The notes: generated by a model not told the origin, from the letters alone. A stretch of 64,000 bases of DNA from Schistosoma haematobium (GCF_000699445.3 NC_067199.1:34332902-34396901); one strand, 5' to 3'. Positions 11,661 through 22,888 are shown, counted from the first letter of the stretch. Numbers and translations are program-made.

Positions 11661-11892
11661 TGTTTAGTGAAGTAGAATCAGATTTTACGGGTAACAATAA
11701 TTTCTTTATAATTCCCCATATATTTTATCAACGAGTGTCGACAAACAGAATACCTAGGCGTACAATTTCCTATTACTATCTCCAACCACCTCACAAGCCA
11801 AATATGATGAATGATTTACATTTCACGGTAAACTTATCTGCTTTAGATTGAAAATTATTTTTCTAGGTTAATCTACAACCCATGGAAATCTG

Positions 11893-12095
11893 TGTGAACA
11901 ATAATGCTGAATATTACTGAGTATTATTGCTACAACCAAATGCTTCTGGACAAACTTCTACGTTCATGTCTAATGATGCATACATCACATTTGCAGTCTC
12001 ACAGTCTATTGTTTCACCAAATTTCAAAATGTTTCCGAAAACAATGACAATTGTCACTTAGTCGAGTTTTTCTTAAAACAAGTTGTGTCAAGAGT
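11893..12095 (+). repeat. Dispersed repeat R4, left module
   Basis: About 200 bp, nearly the same as 32083-32284 (gtgaacaataatgctgaata at the start, cacttagtcgag near the end). Non-coding. The partner copy is in the last intron of annexin locus 2. Confidence 0.75.
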
Positions 12096-12640
12096 TTTAC
12101 AATGGTAAATACATTTAATCAGTGTTAAATAGAAATTGATTAGCTTGATAAGGGTGTGTTGCACCAGTAACCATGACTGAACCAATCAGCGTTAACATGA
12201 TGAACTGGTATTTCAAGTTCAATGCATGAACTCATATCAAATGTTACACCTCTGACAGGTGATCGTGAACACGATGCACTCTTCAAGTGCTTAAAACACT
12301 TGAGTGTGGTAAGTAAGCGTTTGCTAAACCATCACTAATAAGAAATGGTGTAGTATGGACTTGGAATGCGTGTTCGTCGTGATGTGAACTGCATCTGAGA
12401 TTTAAACCGATGAGAGTTGACTACTTTCTCATTTATTCAAATAAAAGTCTCAGTGAAATCATGTGATCGGTAGTGCACTGAACAACATCGATCCTGTGAC
12501 GTGCGAACTCTAAAACGGAGAGAAATACACATATCTATGATATACAGTGCATTATATCGACGTATAACATTGTGAAACGACGTTGAATCGTCAATGTAGA
12601 TTCATGGTGAATCTAGAGATGAATTGATTTGCTGCAACAG

Positions 12641-12869
12641 AATCAGTAGAAATTAAGTGAACCTCATGAAGTTCCTAAACGGTGTGGAAACACTTCATGT
12701 ACATAAGATTCATGATATTGTTACGTTGTAGCTGAATAATCCAAGGTGTTTGTCAGCTAACAATTGACACAGAAGTTTCATGATTGTATTGCATGTTGCT
12801 GAAACCTTGTTATAACAAGAAATTGAAGAGTTTCGACATGTTTAAAAATACAGTTATAAGAAGATTAGA
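12641..12869 (+). repeat. Dispersed repeat R4, right module
   Basis: About 230 bp matching 32665-32892 (starting aatcagtagaaatta, with aagagtttcgacatgttt near the end). The order and orientation of the two modules are the same in both places, with a divergent spacer. Between the modules (12096-12640) I recognise nothing. Confidence 0.75.
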
Positions 12870-12878
12870 TGTTATGCT

Positions 12879-13061
12879 CGTTAAGCTTGAATGCTACTAC
12901 CGATTCGGCTTATTCGGAACGGAACAGAACGAAGGATCAGGATTCAAAGACTCGATAGGCTATTCTGGTCCGTTGTCTCCGACTCAGTTAACTTGATAAA
13001 GAAGTCTTGGTAAGACGTAGAAGTGTATTCTACAAGTAACCAGCAGAAACCAGGTCAATCA
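12879..13061 (+). repeat. 183-bp direct repeat, right copy
   Basis: Partner of 11478-11660. It lies about 50 bp upstream of a hammerhead-like Penelope end module. Confidence 0.9.
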
Positions 13062-13111
13062 GGCACACAAATCAAGCGTATTTATACAAAAATCATTCTA
13101 TATGAAGTTTT

Positions 13112-13192
13112 GGTTGATGATGTCGTTCAGAAGAATAATGAAAGCTCTACGAGGAAACCATTCAGTTCAGAAAATAAAACTCTATCAAAATC
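13112..13192 (+). mobile_element. Penelope-like terminal module with hammerhead-like motif
   Basis: TTGATGA (one change from CTGATGA), then a stem II hairpin (gtcgttc-aga-agaataat), then GAAA and the end sequence aaaactctatcaaaatcatt. The same module forms the right end of the remnant at 6293-7078. Hammerheads are known in terminal repeats of Penelope-like elements. The substituted C and the imperfect stem suggest decay. Confidence 0.55.
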
Positions 13193-13452
13193 ATTCACCT
13201 TATCTACATATCTTTTCAACCTTCTCAGGTTTTTTTTCATTAAACAGTTATGTATATTTGAATAAATATTTTACTATTTGAGTGTAGCCTCAAAATAAAT
13301 AATATTGATTCATCAAATACTTTAACGAACGAAGACTTGGTGGCGATAACCAATTTATATTTTTTTTATTTTTTTCGTAAGTTATGAAGACCATACATTA
13401 TACAATTCATTTGCACATCTTCCATATTCATAAATAGAGTTTTTTGTCTCTA

Positions 13453-14335
13453 CAGTCAATGCTTTGTCATGCCACCCATCAATCCAATATACCTTAGAAG
13501 CAGAGACAACCCACGAATTTCATTTTCTTGATATCCATTTAAAAAGAATGCCTGACGGTTTATTACAGAGATCGACATATAGAAAACCCACTTGGAATGG
13601 ACAATACACGAACTTCCACAGTTGGGTTCCATTAAGTAGAAAAAGGAACTTAATTCATTCTTTATCCTCAAGGATTAGGTGAATTTGTTCCAATGACACA
13701 ATAGATGGGGAACTATTTTATCTTCGACAGACTCTCATCAAAAATGGTTATCCACCGAGATTCATCGATAGAAACTTGGCACCTATACTTCATGACAAAG
13801 CATTGACAGTAGAGAAAAAAACTCTATTTATGAATATGGAATTTAAGAGAGATACGGCTGCTGAAATCCTAAATATACGGTTTTCGAAATCATTGAATAA
13901 AACATTCCACGCAGCTAAGCTTCGAATCATCTTCTATAGCCGACCTACCATTCTGGGTTGTGTTAAGGATAAACTTTTGCTCTGGGCCACTTCAATGTGT
14001 ATCTATAAATTTACTTGCTCATGTGGGGCATGTTACATAGGCCTCACAAAGCGATCATTATCCAAACGAATCTCTGAACATTATCCAACCTGGCTCTTGA
14101 AAGGGGAACGAAAAACAATCACTAGTTTGATACAGGAGCACTTAATCAACTGTGGACATATCGCTCCTAAAGACACTTCGTTTAAGATAGTTTACAGAGT
14201 CAAAAAACTGGATCGAAGAGGGTTCGAGTCAATATTTTATGCACCGCAGAGGCATTAGCAATCGACAAACTAAAGCCTGAACTTTGCGTGCAGAAACGAT
14301 TTGTCCAACCTCTCATCCTTCCCTGGCCCTCATTC
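13453..14335 (+). pseudogene. Penelope-like element, RT C-terminus and GIY-YIG endonuclease (broken)
   Basis: Three frames are needed. The first (13464-13682) reads HPSIQYTLE, FHFLDIHLKR and YRKPTWNGQYTNFHSW, the thumb region after the RT core in Penelope-like elements. The second (about 13690-14258) reads through a linker into MCIYKFTCSCGACYIGLTKR, a GIY-YIG motif, then RISEH. A final frame reads TAEALAIDKLKPELCVQK, the usual C-terminus. At least two frameshifts kill it. It differs from the 6.3-kb remnant at the motif (CYIG versus HYVG), so two families are present. Confidence 0.82.
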
Positions 14336-14956
14336 TCTTAATGGGTATGTTTCTAGGTATTTTTTGTGTTTTTTTCTGCACTTTTATTATTATCCATATT
14401 TTTAAATTACTATTTTGCACTTTGAACTCTAATCATTTATTATTATTACCTTTTACAAGTTTTCTTGATTATCATTCAGTTTATTATTATGACCTTTGTT
14501 GTCAATTGGACTATTATCTGACCCATAAATTTTGTTCCTCCTTACCCCTTGATTAGTACGTTAACCTCATTTCTTATTTATTCTCGAATCCATTTCTTAG
14601 TGATACAATCCTCCCTATCCTTCTATAGACATACATTTCCCATATAACTATATGTACGAATGTACAGCTTAAGTAAATGATTTCATCGAAAAGAAAATTT
14701 TTTTTCACTGAATTCTCTTTTTCTTATTGAATTAATAAAAATTGAAAAAAAAATGGATTCCAACTCAACGGACTTATTTTATTGTGTCAGTAATGAGATC
14801 AAGATTTTATGAGTATGAGTTGATTCAAAGTCATAGATGCACACTTTTAAGAAATAAAGCAGTTGTCAAGTTCTTTCTACTTTTAAATAGTAACTCAGAT
14901 TATGTTGTCAAAATGCAGAAAATTCTGTGAATTGTTTGCATAACAAACGCATTTTA
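14336..14956. other. Intergenic, nothing recognised
   Basis: AT-rich with pyrimidine-rich stretches. No homology to other parts of the window was noticed. Confidence 0.6.
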
Positions 14957-15110
14957 TCAGTATTAGGTTGTGGAGGTTTTTTAGGTTTTTGATCGAGATC
15001 ATGATGCGATTGATTTTAGACTACCATTAAAAGCTTGGAAGCACTCGACAGCCAATTCTTCTTATTGTGAGACTTCTTAGCAGTGTGCATCCACGCAACT
15101 AATTGGCTAA
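14957..15110 (-). mobile_element. Hammerhead SINE, family A, decayed fragment
   Basis: Tail and ribozyme region in reverse orientation (gcagtgtgcatccacg at the right end). The core is heavily mutated. Confidence 0.6.
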
Positions 15111-15238
15111 AATATCGATATAAATTTTCTTTTCAATATAGGATAAATTCTCCTATCTTACAATGTCATGAGATACATTAGAATACTTTTCAATGAATAG
15201 CTCCTGAACATTAATAAAACTTATTTAAATCTCCTTGT

Positions 15239-15606
15239 TACTTGCTTACGCCCTATCGGGAGCATATGCCACCAACCAGCATTCTCCAACCCACACTGTA
15301 CTGGGCCTTCCTTTCTAGTTCTATCCAATTCTTGTTTACCCTTACCATGTCTGTCTCCATTTCTCGGCGTAATCTGTTCTTTGGTCTTCCTCTTCTCCTT
15401 TGGCCTTAAGGATTCAATGTGAGGGCTTGCGTTGTGACACAGCTTGTTGCTTTCCTTAATGTGTGTCCTATCTACTTCCAGTTCTTTTTATCTTTTCTTC
15501 CTCTGGGTTCTGGTTTGTTCTCTCGCACAGTAGATTGAAACCTATATTTACCGTACATCTACTTCACCAAAATGTGAGACTTTTCTGCAGTACGCATCCA
15601 TAATCA
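15239..15606 (-). mobile_element. Chimeric repeat: hammerhead-like head fused to RTE 3' end
   Basis: In reverse orientation it starts gattatggatgcgtactgcag, a decayed family A ribozyme region. After a short linker it continues with about 300 bp of the RTE 3' end (the KWIGHTL-type coding region and terminal ggcgtaagcaag). The same junction occurs on the plus strand at 28995-29372, so the chimera moved as a unit. Confidence 0.65.
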
Positions 15607-15611
15607 TATTG

Positions 15612-15890
15612 TAGTGAACAGAACACGGCTGAAGACAATTAAATGTATTTGACACAAAATTATAGGTTTTGTTAATGAAATCTAACAATCACTTAGTAAA
15701 TACGTAATTTGCAAGATGTCCATCAATTGTTTCAAAATGACTCAAACTTCATTGTTCTTGCATTTTTATTAGAATCGCATCCTGTTTTGATTCTTTACTG
15801 TTCGATCCTCTTGTCTCTCTGCTGCCAGACCTTCTGTTCACGAATAACACCATCTACTACTTATGTCAATATAAGTAGCACACACCACAA
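15612..15890 (+). repeat. Dispersed repeat R3, copy 2
   Basis: It starts near gtgaacagaacacggctgaa and ends at cacacaccacaa. It begins six bases after the chimeric SINE. Confidence 0.75.
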
Positions 15891-16092
15891 TATCACCAAG
15901 TGAAATATTAGTTTAGTTTCATTCTAGTATGGGATTCTTCAATTCAGTCATTTTTACAGTAAGGATACTATTACCGATGTCAAGAAACCACTGTCACGTA
16001 ACATCGTAAATCAGGACCAATGCTTAGTGAATTCGTCTGTATGTTCAAATAAACCTTATATTCAGTATGGGAATATGAAGGTTATTTAATTG

Positions 16093-16425
16093 CATTGGAG
16101 TCATGATCCGATCTGAGTTAGGCCACCATTAAAGACCTCAAAACACTGGATAACTGTTTAGTCCCTTCATAGGATTCCTCAGCAGTGAGCACTTAAGACC
16201 CCTCAGAAGAGAATCGAATCCAGGGCGTCCAACGTCGTGGATATTAGCTCCATTGTGTGCCGGTTACGTTAGCTTAAGTCTAGGTGTTTGTGCGCTTAAC
16301 CTGGGATCCTGGGTTCTATTACTGCGCAAGGAGTCGCGGGTGAGCATTGCTGAGGAACCCCATACTAGGTCTTCAGTGGTGGTCTAACTTAGATTTCTTC
16401 ATGATTTCAATGAAAATCTTGCTTT
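16093..16425. mobile_element. Hammerhead SINE, family A, inverted pair
   Basis: A minus fragment (16093-16225, with CTGAGGA but TAAA for GAAA) faces a plus fragment (16287-16425, lacking the second half of stem II). Box-A- and box-B-like remnants (ttaacctgggatcctgggtt) lie between. Confidence 0.65.
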
Positions 16426-17295
16426 GTTTTCATATGATTTGACAACTTATCAAAACCTTCGTTAATTAAGGAAAAATAATTTCTGTGTTTGTCATACACT
16501 ATTTTCAGTGGTTAGGCACATGGTATTTAACATATTTAACATATTCCAATTCACAGCTTATTCTGAAGCATCGAGTCACCTGGTATTGTGATATGTTGTG
16601 AAAACGTCCGTAGTAACCAAGTAAAGGAAATAATTAAATGCTGACTGTCATATTGAGTCATGTAAGTAGGTGTGAACTGATTTGTTGGTACTCATGGAAT
16701 AGTTATATCCTATATTTACAATAGTACAGTTAAATTCATTTCTCATCTTCCTCTAACCATTGATCTTAATTTTACTCTAAACATTTAATTTCTTAATATT
16801 ACCAATTACTTCGAAAATATATTTTGTTTGTTTAGCCTTCGAATAAAAATGGTTGGTAAATCTTGTATTTGAGTGCCAAAATATTCACTTTCTAATAGCT
16901 TCCTGGTGTCTATGAATCTTTCACTGTGGAACCACGAACACAAAACAAAAGTTAAGTACAGAAGAAGTTTAACTATCAAATTGATTTGATACACAGAAAA
17001 TAAGGGTGCCTCCAGTTTTAAATGTAATCATGAGTTGCTAAAAGCATTTGAAAGACAATGTTATTATTGGTAACGGAATACATAATTGTCCAACAAAATG
17101 AATGGAAACATAATTTCTCATTTTCTAGAACCCTCTCGAACGTTCCTAAAGTAACGTTTTTGAGGGCTTCTAAAATTGTTATTTCTTTTTTTAGTATTAT
17201 CCCAAAATGGAATGCAGAAATTTGAATCATTATATTATTGCACCAGATCCTACTTTATTTATTGTTAACTAAGCTGTTTGTATCAGAATGGGTTA
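16426..17295. other. Intergenic, nothing recognised
   Basis: No repeat shared with the rest of the window and no convincing reading frame. Confidence 0.6.
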
Positions 17296-17519
17296 TGTGG
17301 AGATTGTAGTAATGTCAATGGTTGAGATCATGAGTCAATTGAAGCTAGACCAGAGAAGTTCAACCGGGTCTGTTGTGACATAGTAACTGATTGATGACAA
17401 TGGTGGATGTGTCACACAGTTTTGTTGATTGGTTGAAGTTGGAAATTAACACCGTTGGATGCCGGCCAACTCAGTGATCTAGTGGTTAAGCGCTCGCGAC
17501 TAATAGGTCATGGGTTCGA

Positions 17520-17521
<2 letters not shown>
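17296..17521 (+). mobile_element. Hammerhead SINE, family A, tRNA-like head
   Basis: A minus tail (17296-17352) abuts a plus head (17353-17521) with box A (ctcagtgatctagtggttaa) and box B (gggttcgaat). The copy stops at box B, where a GATA microsatellite begins, so no ribozyme is present. Confidence 0.72.
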
Positions 17522-17562
<41 letters not shown>

Positions 17563-17592
17563 GATAGATGTGTGGATAGATAGATAGATAGC
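17519..17592. repeat. (GATA)n microsatellite
   Basis: About 18 GATA units with two interruptions, seeded at the SINE box B. Confidence 0.95.
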
Positions 17593-17788
17593 TATTATAA
17601 CTGGAACTCATTTGATTGTGCTAATGTTAATTTCATTTAATATTGTGACTTATCTACTTACTTTCACTTGTCAATCATAAATTATTACTGTATAGATAGG
17701 TAATTAATATTAGTTTCTACTTATGCATACATGAGAACATTTTGTTCTAGTTGTATATGTAAGTATCATAGAAACCAGATTTGTATTG

Positions 17789-18078
17789 CAGTGAACAAGA
17801 ACACGAGAGAGGTGGGGGCAGTCGAATATATTTCAACGTAAAATTGTGGAACATCGTACGAAAATCTGAGACCCATACAGTAAATACTCAATTGTCTCAA
17901 ACTTGACTATTCTTTTGCAAATATCACTACATCGTCTTAGATTTCATTGTTTCTGCATTTCATATCAATTGCTTTTGGTTCCCTTTCTCTCCTTCTCGAT
18001 CTTCTACTGAAATACATTCTATTACTACCCACTGTTATATTACTACTTATGTGGATATAAGTAGCTCACAGCACAGTA
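17789..18078 (+). repeat. Dispersed repeat R3, copy 3
   Basis: It has the shared order of motifs: aaaatctgag, then acagtaaatactcaatt, then ataagtagctcacagcacag at the end. Confidence 0.72.
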
Positions 18079-18369
18079 TAGCATTAACTAATAGTTGAGT
18101 TATATCATAAATCCATAGAATTTACCAACTGTATACCAACATTTGGAGATATACATTTGATCATATTTAAGGTTTTAAGTTCACGTTGATGAGGGGTCTT
18201 TAAGTGGAAGTGAATAGAGATTTTCTATTTGATGTCATTTAACCATAAAAAACTACTTTCTTCAAATAATCAAAATGTCATCTGATTTTTAACAACCAAG
18301 TAAAATTAACTACATGTTTACCTTCGGTAGAAAAAAAGTGAATCTTTTTACTTCGATCTACCTCAAGTC

Positions 18370-18576
18370 GCTTTCACTATGAGGCGTCATACTCTTTTAA
18401 ATGAAGGCCTTCTATCTCCCAGGGAGTATTTTAAATGGCTAGAATTACTTTTTCCGGTTAGCATTTTTTAGCGAGTTACTTTTCTACGGAATGGGGTTTC
18501 TCACTCCTTGCTCCACCCTCCTCCTTTATCCGGGTTTAAGACTGGCAGTAGCCCCAGAGGGGCTCCAGGCGGAGTT
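18370..18576 (-). mobile_element. RTE LINE 5'-end fragment
   Basis: About 205 bp matching the 5' end of the RTE copy at 47163-47370 (atgaggcgtcat, ttttagcgagttac, ctcctttatccggg, ctccaggcggagtt). No downstream RTE sequence is attached. Confidence 0.7.
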
Positions 18577-19281
18577 ATACTGAAAGTATAGGTATGTATA
18601 TTTCTGTTTCAGTAAAAACAACTACCCATTCAGTAATTTGTACAATTTTGGCAGTGAATTTATTCAGTAGTAAATAAAAAAATTGTTATAACATGGTTTA
18701 TAATATGTCCCATAATCTATACGGAAATCGATAGATAATAGAACTATGAATATGAATAAAGTAAACTTGGATATTGTTTGAACATAAGACGACTGTATAG
18801 TCATCAAATCAAGTTTGTAAGTATCAGCTTCTTAGCTGAATCCATCAATATATTGATAAATTAACAGGGTTTCGATTTACAATTATTTATAATTCCTTCA
18901 TGATCTCTCTTATCCAAACTCCCTGATAATTATCCTAGTTACAATGGAATAGATCAGATAAATTAACAAGTACATATTTGATTTATACTTTATTCATTGA
19001 CCCAGATCATTAATAGTACAATAAAAAGTTCAAACTACCATTTAGTACATTTTTCAAAAACCATCCAGAATAATAAACATGATTTTCAAATTTTCATGCG
19101 TGAAATTGTGAACTGATGCATAGTTAGTCAAAGAATGCATTTATTAATTTCTTGTTCAGTTTAACTTAATACTGAAGAAGTTCGAACTAAATAGTCAAAT
19201 GAAATATTTGTGTCATCTGAATTCCGACCCAAGGCATTACTACAAATATTGTCTAATATCATTACTATTCTGATTTTCTAA
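18577..19281. other. Intergenic, nothing recognised
   Basis: AT-rich unique-looking sequence. Confidence 0.6.
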
Positions 19282-19505
19282 ACAATTTTAATTCACTTGG
19301 TGTTGTTTGCTTGTGTCTTCTCATTGTTATTTAGGACTGCAATTGACCAGTCTCTTGTTGGAATGTGTACATCTTGTGTGGATTGTCTCGCTATTGCCTT
19401 AAATCACAAGCATTATAAACAAAGATGGGTAGTGGCTAGCAGTGGAATCCAGAACGCGCTTTTCGTCCTATTTGGCACTCGTCAGCTGGATGTACATGAA
19501 TACTA
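19282..19505 (-). mobile_element. SM-alpha-like SINE (family B), copy with intact ribozyme core
   Basis: In reverse orientation: ribozyme (19447-19491), diagnostic ccactgctagccactaccca, and tail through gcaattgcagtcctaaataa-type sequence to accaagtgaa. The tRNA-like head is missing. Confidence 0.78.
19447..19491 (-). ncRNA. Hammerhead ribozyme motif, SM-alpha type
   Basis: On the minus strand: ATCCAG (stem I), CTGACGA, stem II GTGC/GGAC around CAAATA, GAAA, short stem III, then TTC and TGGAT. The catalytic core is complete. One stem II pair is mismatched, and the cleavage triplet reads TTC instead of GTC. Confidence 0.72.
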
Positions 19506-19764
19506 CCATCTTTAAAATTCAATAAGTAATTTCCAAATTAACCCACCACTATTCTACTTATTAATTATCCCTATTCACATCATCCCTTAATTTATAACTA
19601 ACGGTCTAATATAATAATGTATATTTATGTTTAAAGATGTAACAACTGACGCCCATCTGATTATTTTTAGGTTGATATTCATGCTACTTACTACAACTAA
19701 GTAGTGTTTCATTCAAATAAAAATGATTACCAAACAGTTCTGACAGATTCTCATATTAATATAG

Positions 19765-19985
19765 GGATTGAAGATAGGCATCAACACCGTTGGGTGCAGA
19801 CTCAGTGGTTTGGAGGTTATGCGTATGCTAGCAAGTTCGAAAGTCCTGAGTTTCAGTCCCTTGTGTGGGATTGTGAGTGCACACTGCTCAGTAGTTTCAT
19901 ATTAGAACGAGACGGCATTCCAATGCTTCCAGGTCATCAATGGTAGTCTAGCTTAGATCGACTCGTAACTTCAACTGTGCAAAAT
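19765..19985 (+). mobile_element. Hammerhead SINE, family A, decayed full-length copy
   Basis: Box A (ctcagtggtttggaggttat), degenerate box B, ribozyme region near 19883-19930 and tail. The ribozyme has CTCAGTA for CTGANGA and is dead. Confidence 0.7.
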
Positions 19986-20742
19986 GTCTCATATATCCAA
20001 CATACGTAGATCTTCAGTAATTACAAACTAACAAGCTTCGTTGTATATACAATTCGTTGACTATCTGGTACGATGTGGTCTGTTTGATTGGTATATAAAC
20101 CCCGCATGTTTGAAATACATGATTTATATTGTAGAGGCTGAGATTGGTGTTCTGGACTTAACTGGCTGGGGTAGACGGGAAGCAGGGCCGATAAGTACTC
20201 AAGACTGCTCGCACGGGTTTTAGACGTCATTGGTCTGACCGATAATTCACTGCTCTCTAATTAGCGGTATCATTACGTTATACATTAGCAGGGCACTCAG
20301 GCCACAAGTGATAACACTTTCCATATCTACAATATAAATTATCAACACTTATCGTAACTAATTTATTGGGAGAGACTCTAATTTATGGACGAGCCAATCA
20401 GAAGGGTTTTAGAGATTTCAAGGATACGGCGCCAACTTCAGTGCTTAATGCTAACGTACGAACGGTTCTTAGGGAATTTTGTACAAAACGTGATAATTGA
20501 GTGGCTATAACAAGAAAACTTAGTTAAAATGATTATATGTGAAAATTATATATGAAATATTTTGATCATGAAAGTTGTGAAAATCATCTCACATTTTAAT
20601 TAGTTAATTTAACCAATCCTTATGAAGCTATTTACCTCATTTTAACCAATTAGCTAGTCACAAAAGTGATCTTATCGAAAAAACGATTTCAATTGCCGGT
20701 TTCATGCTAATCATTCTCAACTTAATTGTATCTACTTGACAG
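19986..20742. other. Sequence upstream of annexin locus 2
   Basis: A somewhat GC-richer patch lies at 20120-20310, with tatataaa at 20091. No element or gene was identified. The tract 20377-20420 resembles intron sequence near 4460, so it is probably an old repeat. Confidence 0.5.
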
Positions 20743-21106
20743 ATCAATCAGAGGTTTTCTGATTGTTCATTCTGGAACTTAAACGAACAACAACAATCAA
20801 ATGCAAGTTATAATTGTATATCTTGTGGGGTATTTCCAGGGATAACTGATGAGGGTTATCGAGGAATATTATTTGCACAACCTCCTGAATCATCACCGGG
20901 AAATTCTACAAATCAAATCACAAAAATATATTCAGGAGGACAAGTAGTATACATTTCTTCGATAATCAGATGGAGATTATAATAATACACCTTGCTGTGA
21001 GACTGATGGTTCTTCTGGTGACCGTTTAACTAATCCGACTGCTTCACTTTCAACTCAACTAGGTTATATAAATCCTTCTTATGGGAATACTGCACTTATA
21101 CTACAG
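20743..21106 (+). pseudogene. Possible N-terminal exon of an annexin-like gene, one frameshift
   Basis: After a TTGACAG acceptor the frame reads FSDCSFWNLNEQQQSNASYN, CGVFPGITDEGYRGILFAQP and so on until a stop near 20980. One frame over it continues protein-like (GDYNNTPCCETDGSSGDRL, TASLSTQLGYINPSYGN) to a GT at 21107. The length of 364 bp is one base over a whole number of codons, as expected for one inserted base and phase 0 ends. The Q/N/S/P/Y/G-rich composition suits a long annexin N-terminus. No homology was confirmed, so this is inference. Confidence 0.45.
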
Positions 21107-21957
21107 GTACAACTACTTTACAAATAGATTCTGAAATTCGAATGCAGAGTCCCTACATTGCCGAGGATTCTTGTTTGCAATATCCTCTAACAGAGTATTT
21201 TCCACTTATTTCATCAGATAAATGATTTTTCATATCAATCCAGTAGACACAAACCAAGAACTCATACATTCTATTTTTATAATCCTACTCCTTGTCAGTC
21301 AAATGACTTTATCTGGAACTTCCTGACTGTCCAGATTTATTAAATCAGATTCACTAGGAAACTTGATATGTCGTCATTTCCTTTAGTTATCTCCTTGGAA
21401 TTACTTTTCAGTTAATAAGAGTGTCTAAGATATAAATACTTTGAAATATTGGAAATTCCTATCTTGTAATGTAGAACAATTCAACATATAAGCAAACATG
21501 ATTTGTCTCAGTCGGATCTTTATAAGTCATTGTTTAAATATACAGTAATATTTATATGCATATTTATTAGAAGATAGTTTGTGAGATAATGATAGTGAAA
21601 TAAATTAAATAGCTAAGTAATAAGTAGGACGAAGTGGAGATTGATATTGTGATGATAAATGTGTCAAAAATGGTCAGGATACATTACACAAACAGCACAA
21701 TTATCGGAAACTGAAACATCAACAACTGGAGCATTATCACAAAATCAGCAAAAAACGGATAACCTGTGAGACATAGCATCGATGATTGCTTACAAAAATG
21801 GTGTAGCTAAAACTCCTACCGTTAACGTGACCAAAGGTGGGAAATTCAGAACTCACTACGGCAATAAGTTGTCTTATTAGAGTTTGTAAAAAGAGGTATA
21901 AGAATGATCAGTATGGGGGATTTGTCGACGTTGTAGCATATTCATATTTTATGTGAC

Positions 21958-22090
21958 GGACTGATCTTAGCTAGATCATCATTGGAAACCTGAAAGTACT
22001 GGACGAACATTTCGTGTCAGTATAGGAATCCTCAGCAGTGGATATCCACGACACTTCACGTGACAATCAAACTCAGGACCTCTATGCTAA
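21958..22090 (-). mobile_element. Hammerhead SINE, family A, fragment
   Basis: In reverse orientation it keeps CTGAGGA and GAAA, and stem I CACTG/CAGT, but stem II no longer pairs. Confidence 0.65.
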
Positions 22091-22154
22091 TAATAAACAT
22101 GTGTTCACTAGTGATCAGATTTAAGATGTAACTCCAGGAATTCTAGTGTATACT

Positions 22155-22155
22155 C

Positions 22156-22195
<40 letters not shown>
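22155..22195. repeat. (AAT)n microsatellite
   Basis: About 13 AAT units. Confidence 0.95.
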
Positions 22196-22197
<2 letters not shown>

Positions 22198-22567
22198 CTT
22201 TGAAGTGATGATCACTGATGCATGTGTTGAAGATGAGACATCGGAGAAGAATGTTATTGAATTAACTAATAAACTTTTGAACTTCTTAAAAGCCTCTAAA
22301 AAATGTTTCTATATTCATAATACTGGCTGATAATTTCAAAATAACCTGGAACAGATGAAAAATGTATTTTGTTTATGCCATGAAAATCTGTCGACATTGT
22401 GAAGGCCAGTTGTTTGTTTCTTCCGACTAACTTAACCAATCCTCTTACTGTTACATTTTCATTTCAGCCAATTGACTCATCACACTAGTGACCTAGACGA
22501 AACAAAAATCAATCTATTAACAGTTTTTGTGCATAACACACTCACTCTAAGTATATCAGATTAACTG

Positions 22568-22888
22568 ATGGATTTAGATTTCTCTTATCTCTCTGTGGTG
22601 GATAGCTCAAATGAGACTCAACAATCTAATACAAATTATCTAGGTAAACCTCCAATAGAACATGCTTGTTTATCGATAGGAAGCTCAATAAATTCAAATA
22701 AAGCTGAATATAATATGGATGGAAAAATTGAAACCACGTTGTGTGAATTTTCCGGACAATCAGACACACCTTTGAGTGTACCTAGTGTTTTTCCAAATGT
22801 TCCTCTGCTTGAATCATGTCAGTTTAATGACTTTTTTGGAACTTCCAGAGTATTTGGATATGGTGAATCAGTTCCTTACGAAGATATA
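22568..22888 (+). CDS. Annexin locus 2 exon 1: N-terminal leader
   Basis: It starts at ATG with an in-frame TAA two codons upstream and ends at a gtaagt donor in phase 0. The 107-residue leader is rich in Ser, Asn and Pro (PLSVPSVFPNVPLLES, VFGYGESVPYEDI). It has no recognisable domain, signal peptide or membrane segment. Long unstructured leaders occur in some annexins. Membership in this gene rests on phase and position. Confidence 0.6.

Larger units (their letters stand above)
11478..13061 (+). mobile_element. Segment with 183-bp terminal direct repeats
   Basis: The ends 11478-11660 and 12879-13061 are direct repeats of 183 bp with an offset of 1401 and about three substitutions. The interior has no convincing reading frame. 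The right repeat runs on into a Penelope-like end module (13112-13192), so the repeats could be Penelope-type pseudo-LTRs. A non-autonomous LTR-like element or a local duplication is also possible. Confidence 0.55.
21107..22567 (+). other. Intron or intergenic stretch
   Basis: It holds one family A SINE (21958-22090) and an AAT microsatellite. The rest is unremarkable. Confidence 0.55.

Noticed and set aside
17353..17521. Possible tRNA gene with box A and box B
   Set aside because: No cloverleaf or acceptor stem; the same boxes recur in dispersed SINE copies.
22155..22195. CRISPR-like repetition
   Set aside because: Simple trinucleotide tract in a eukaryotic genome; no spacers.
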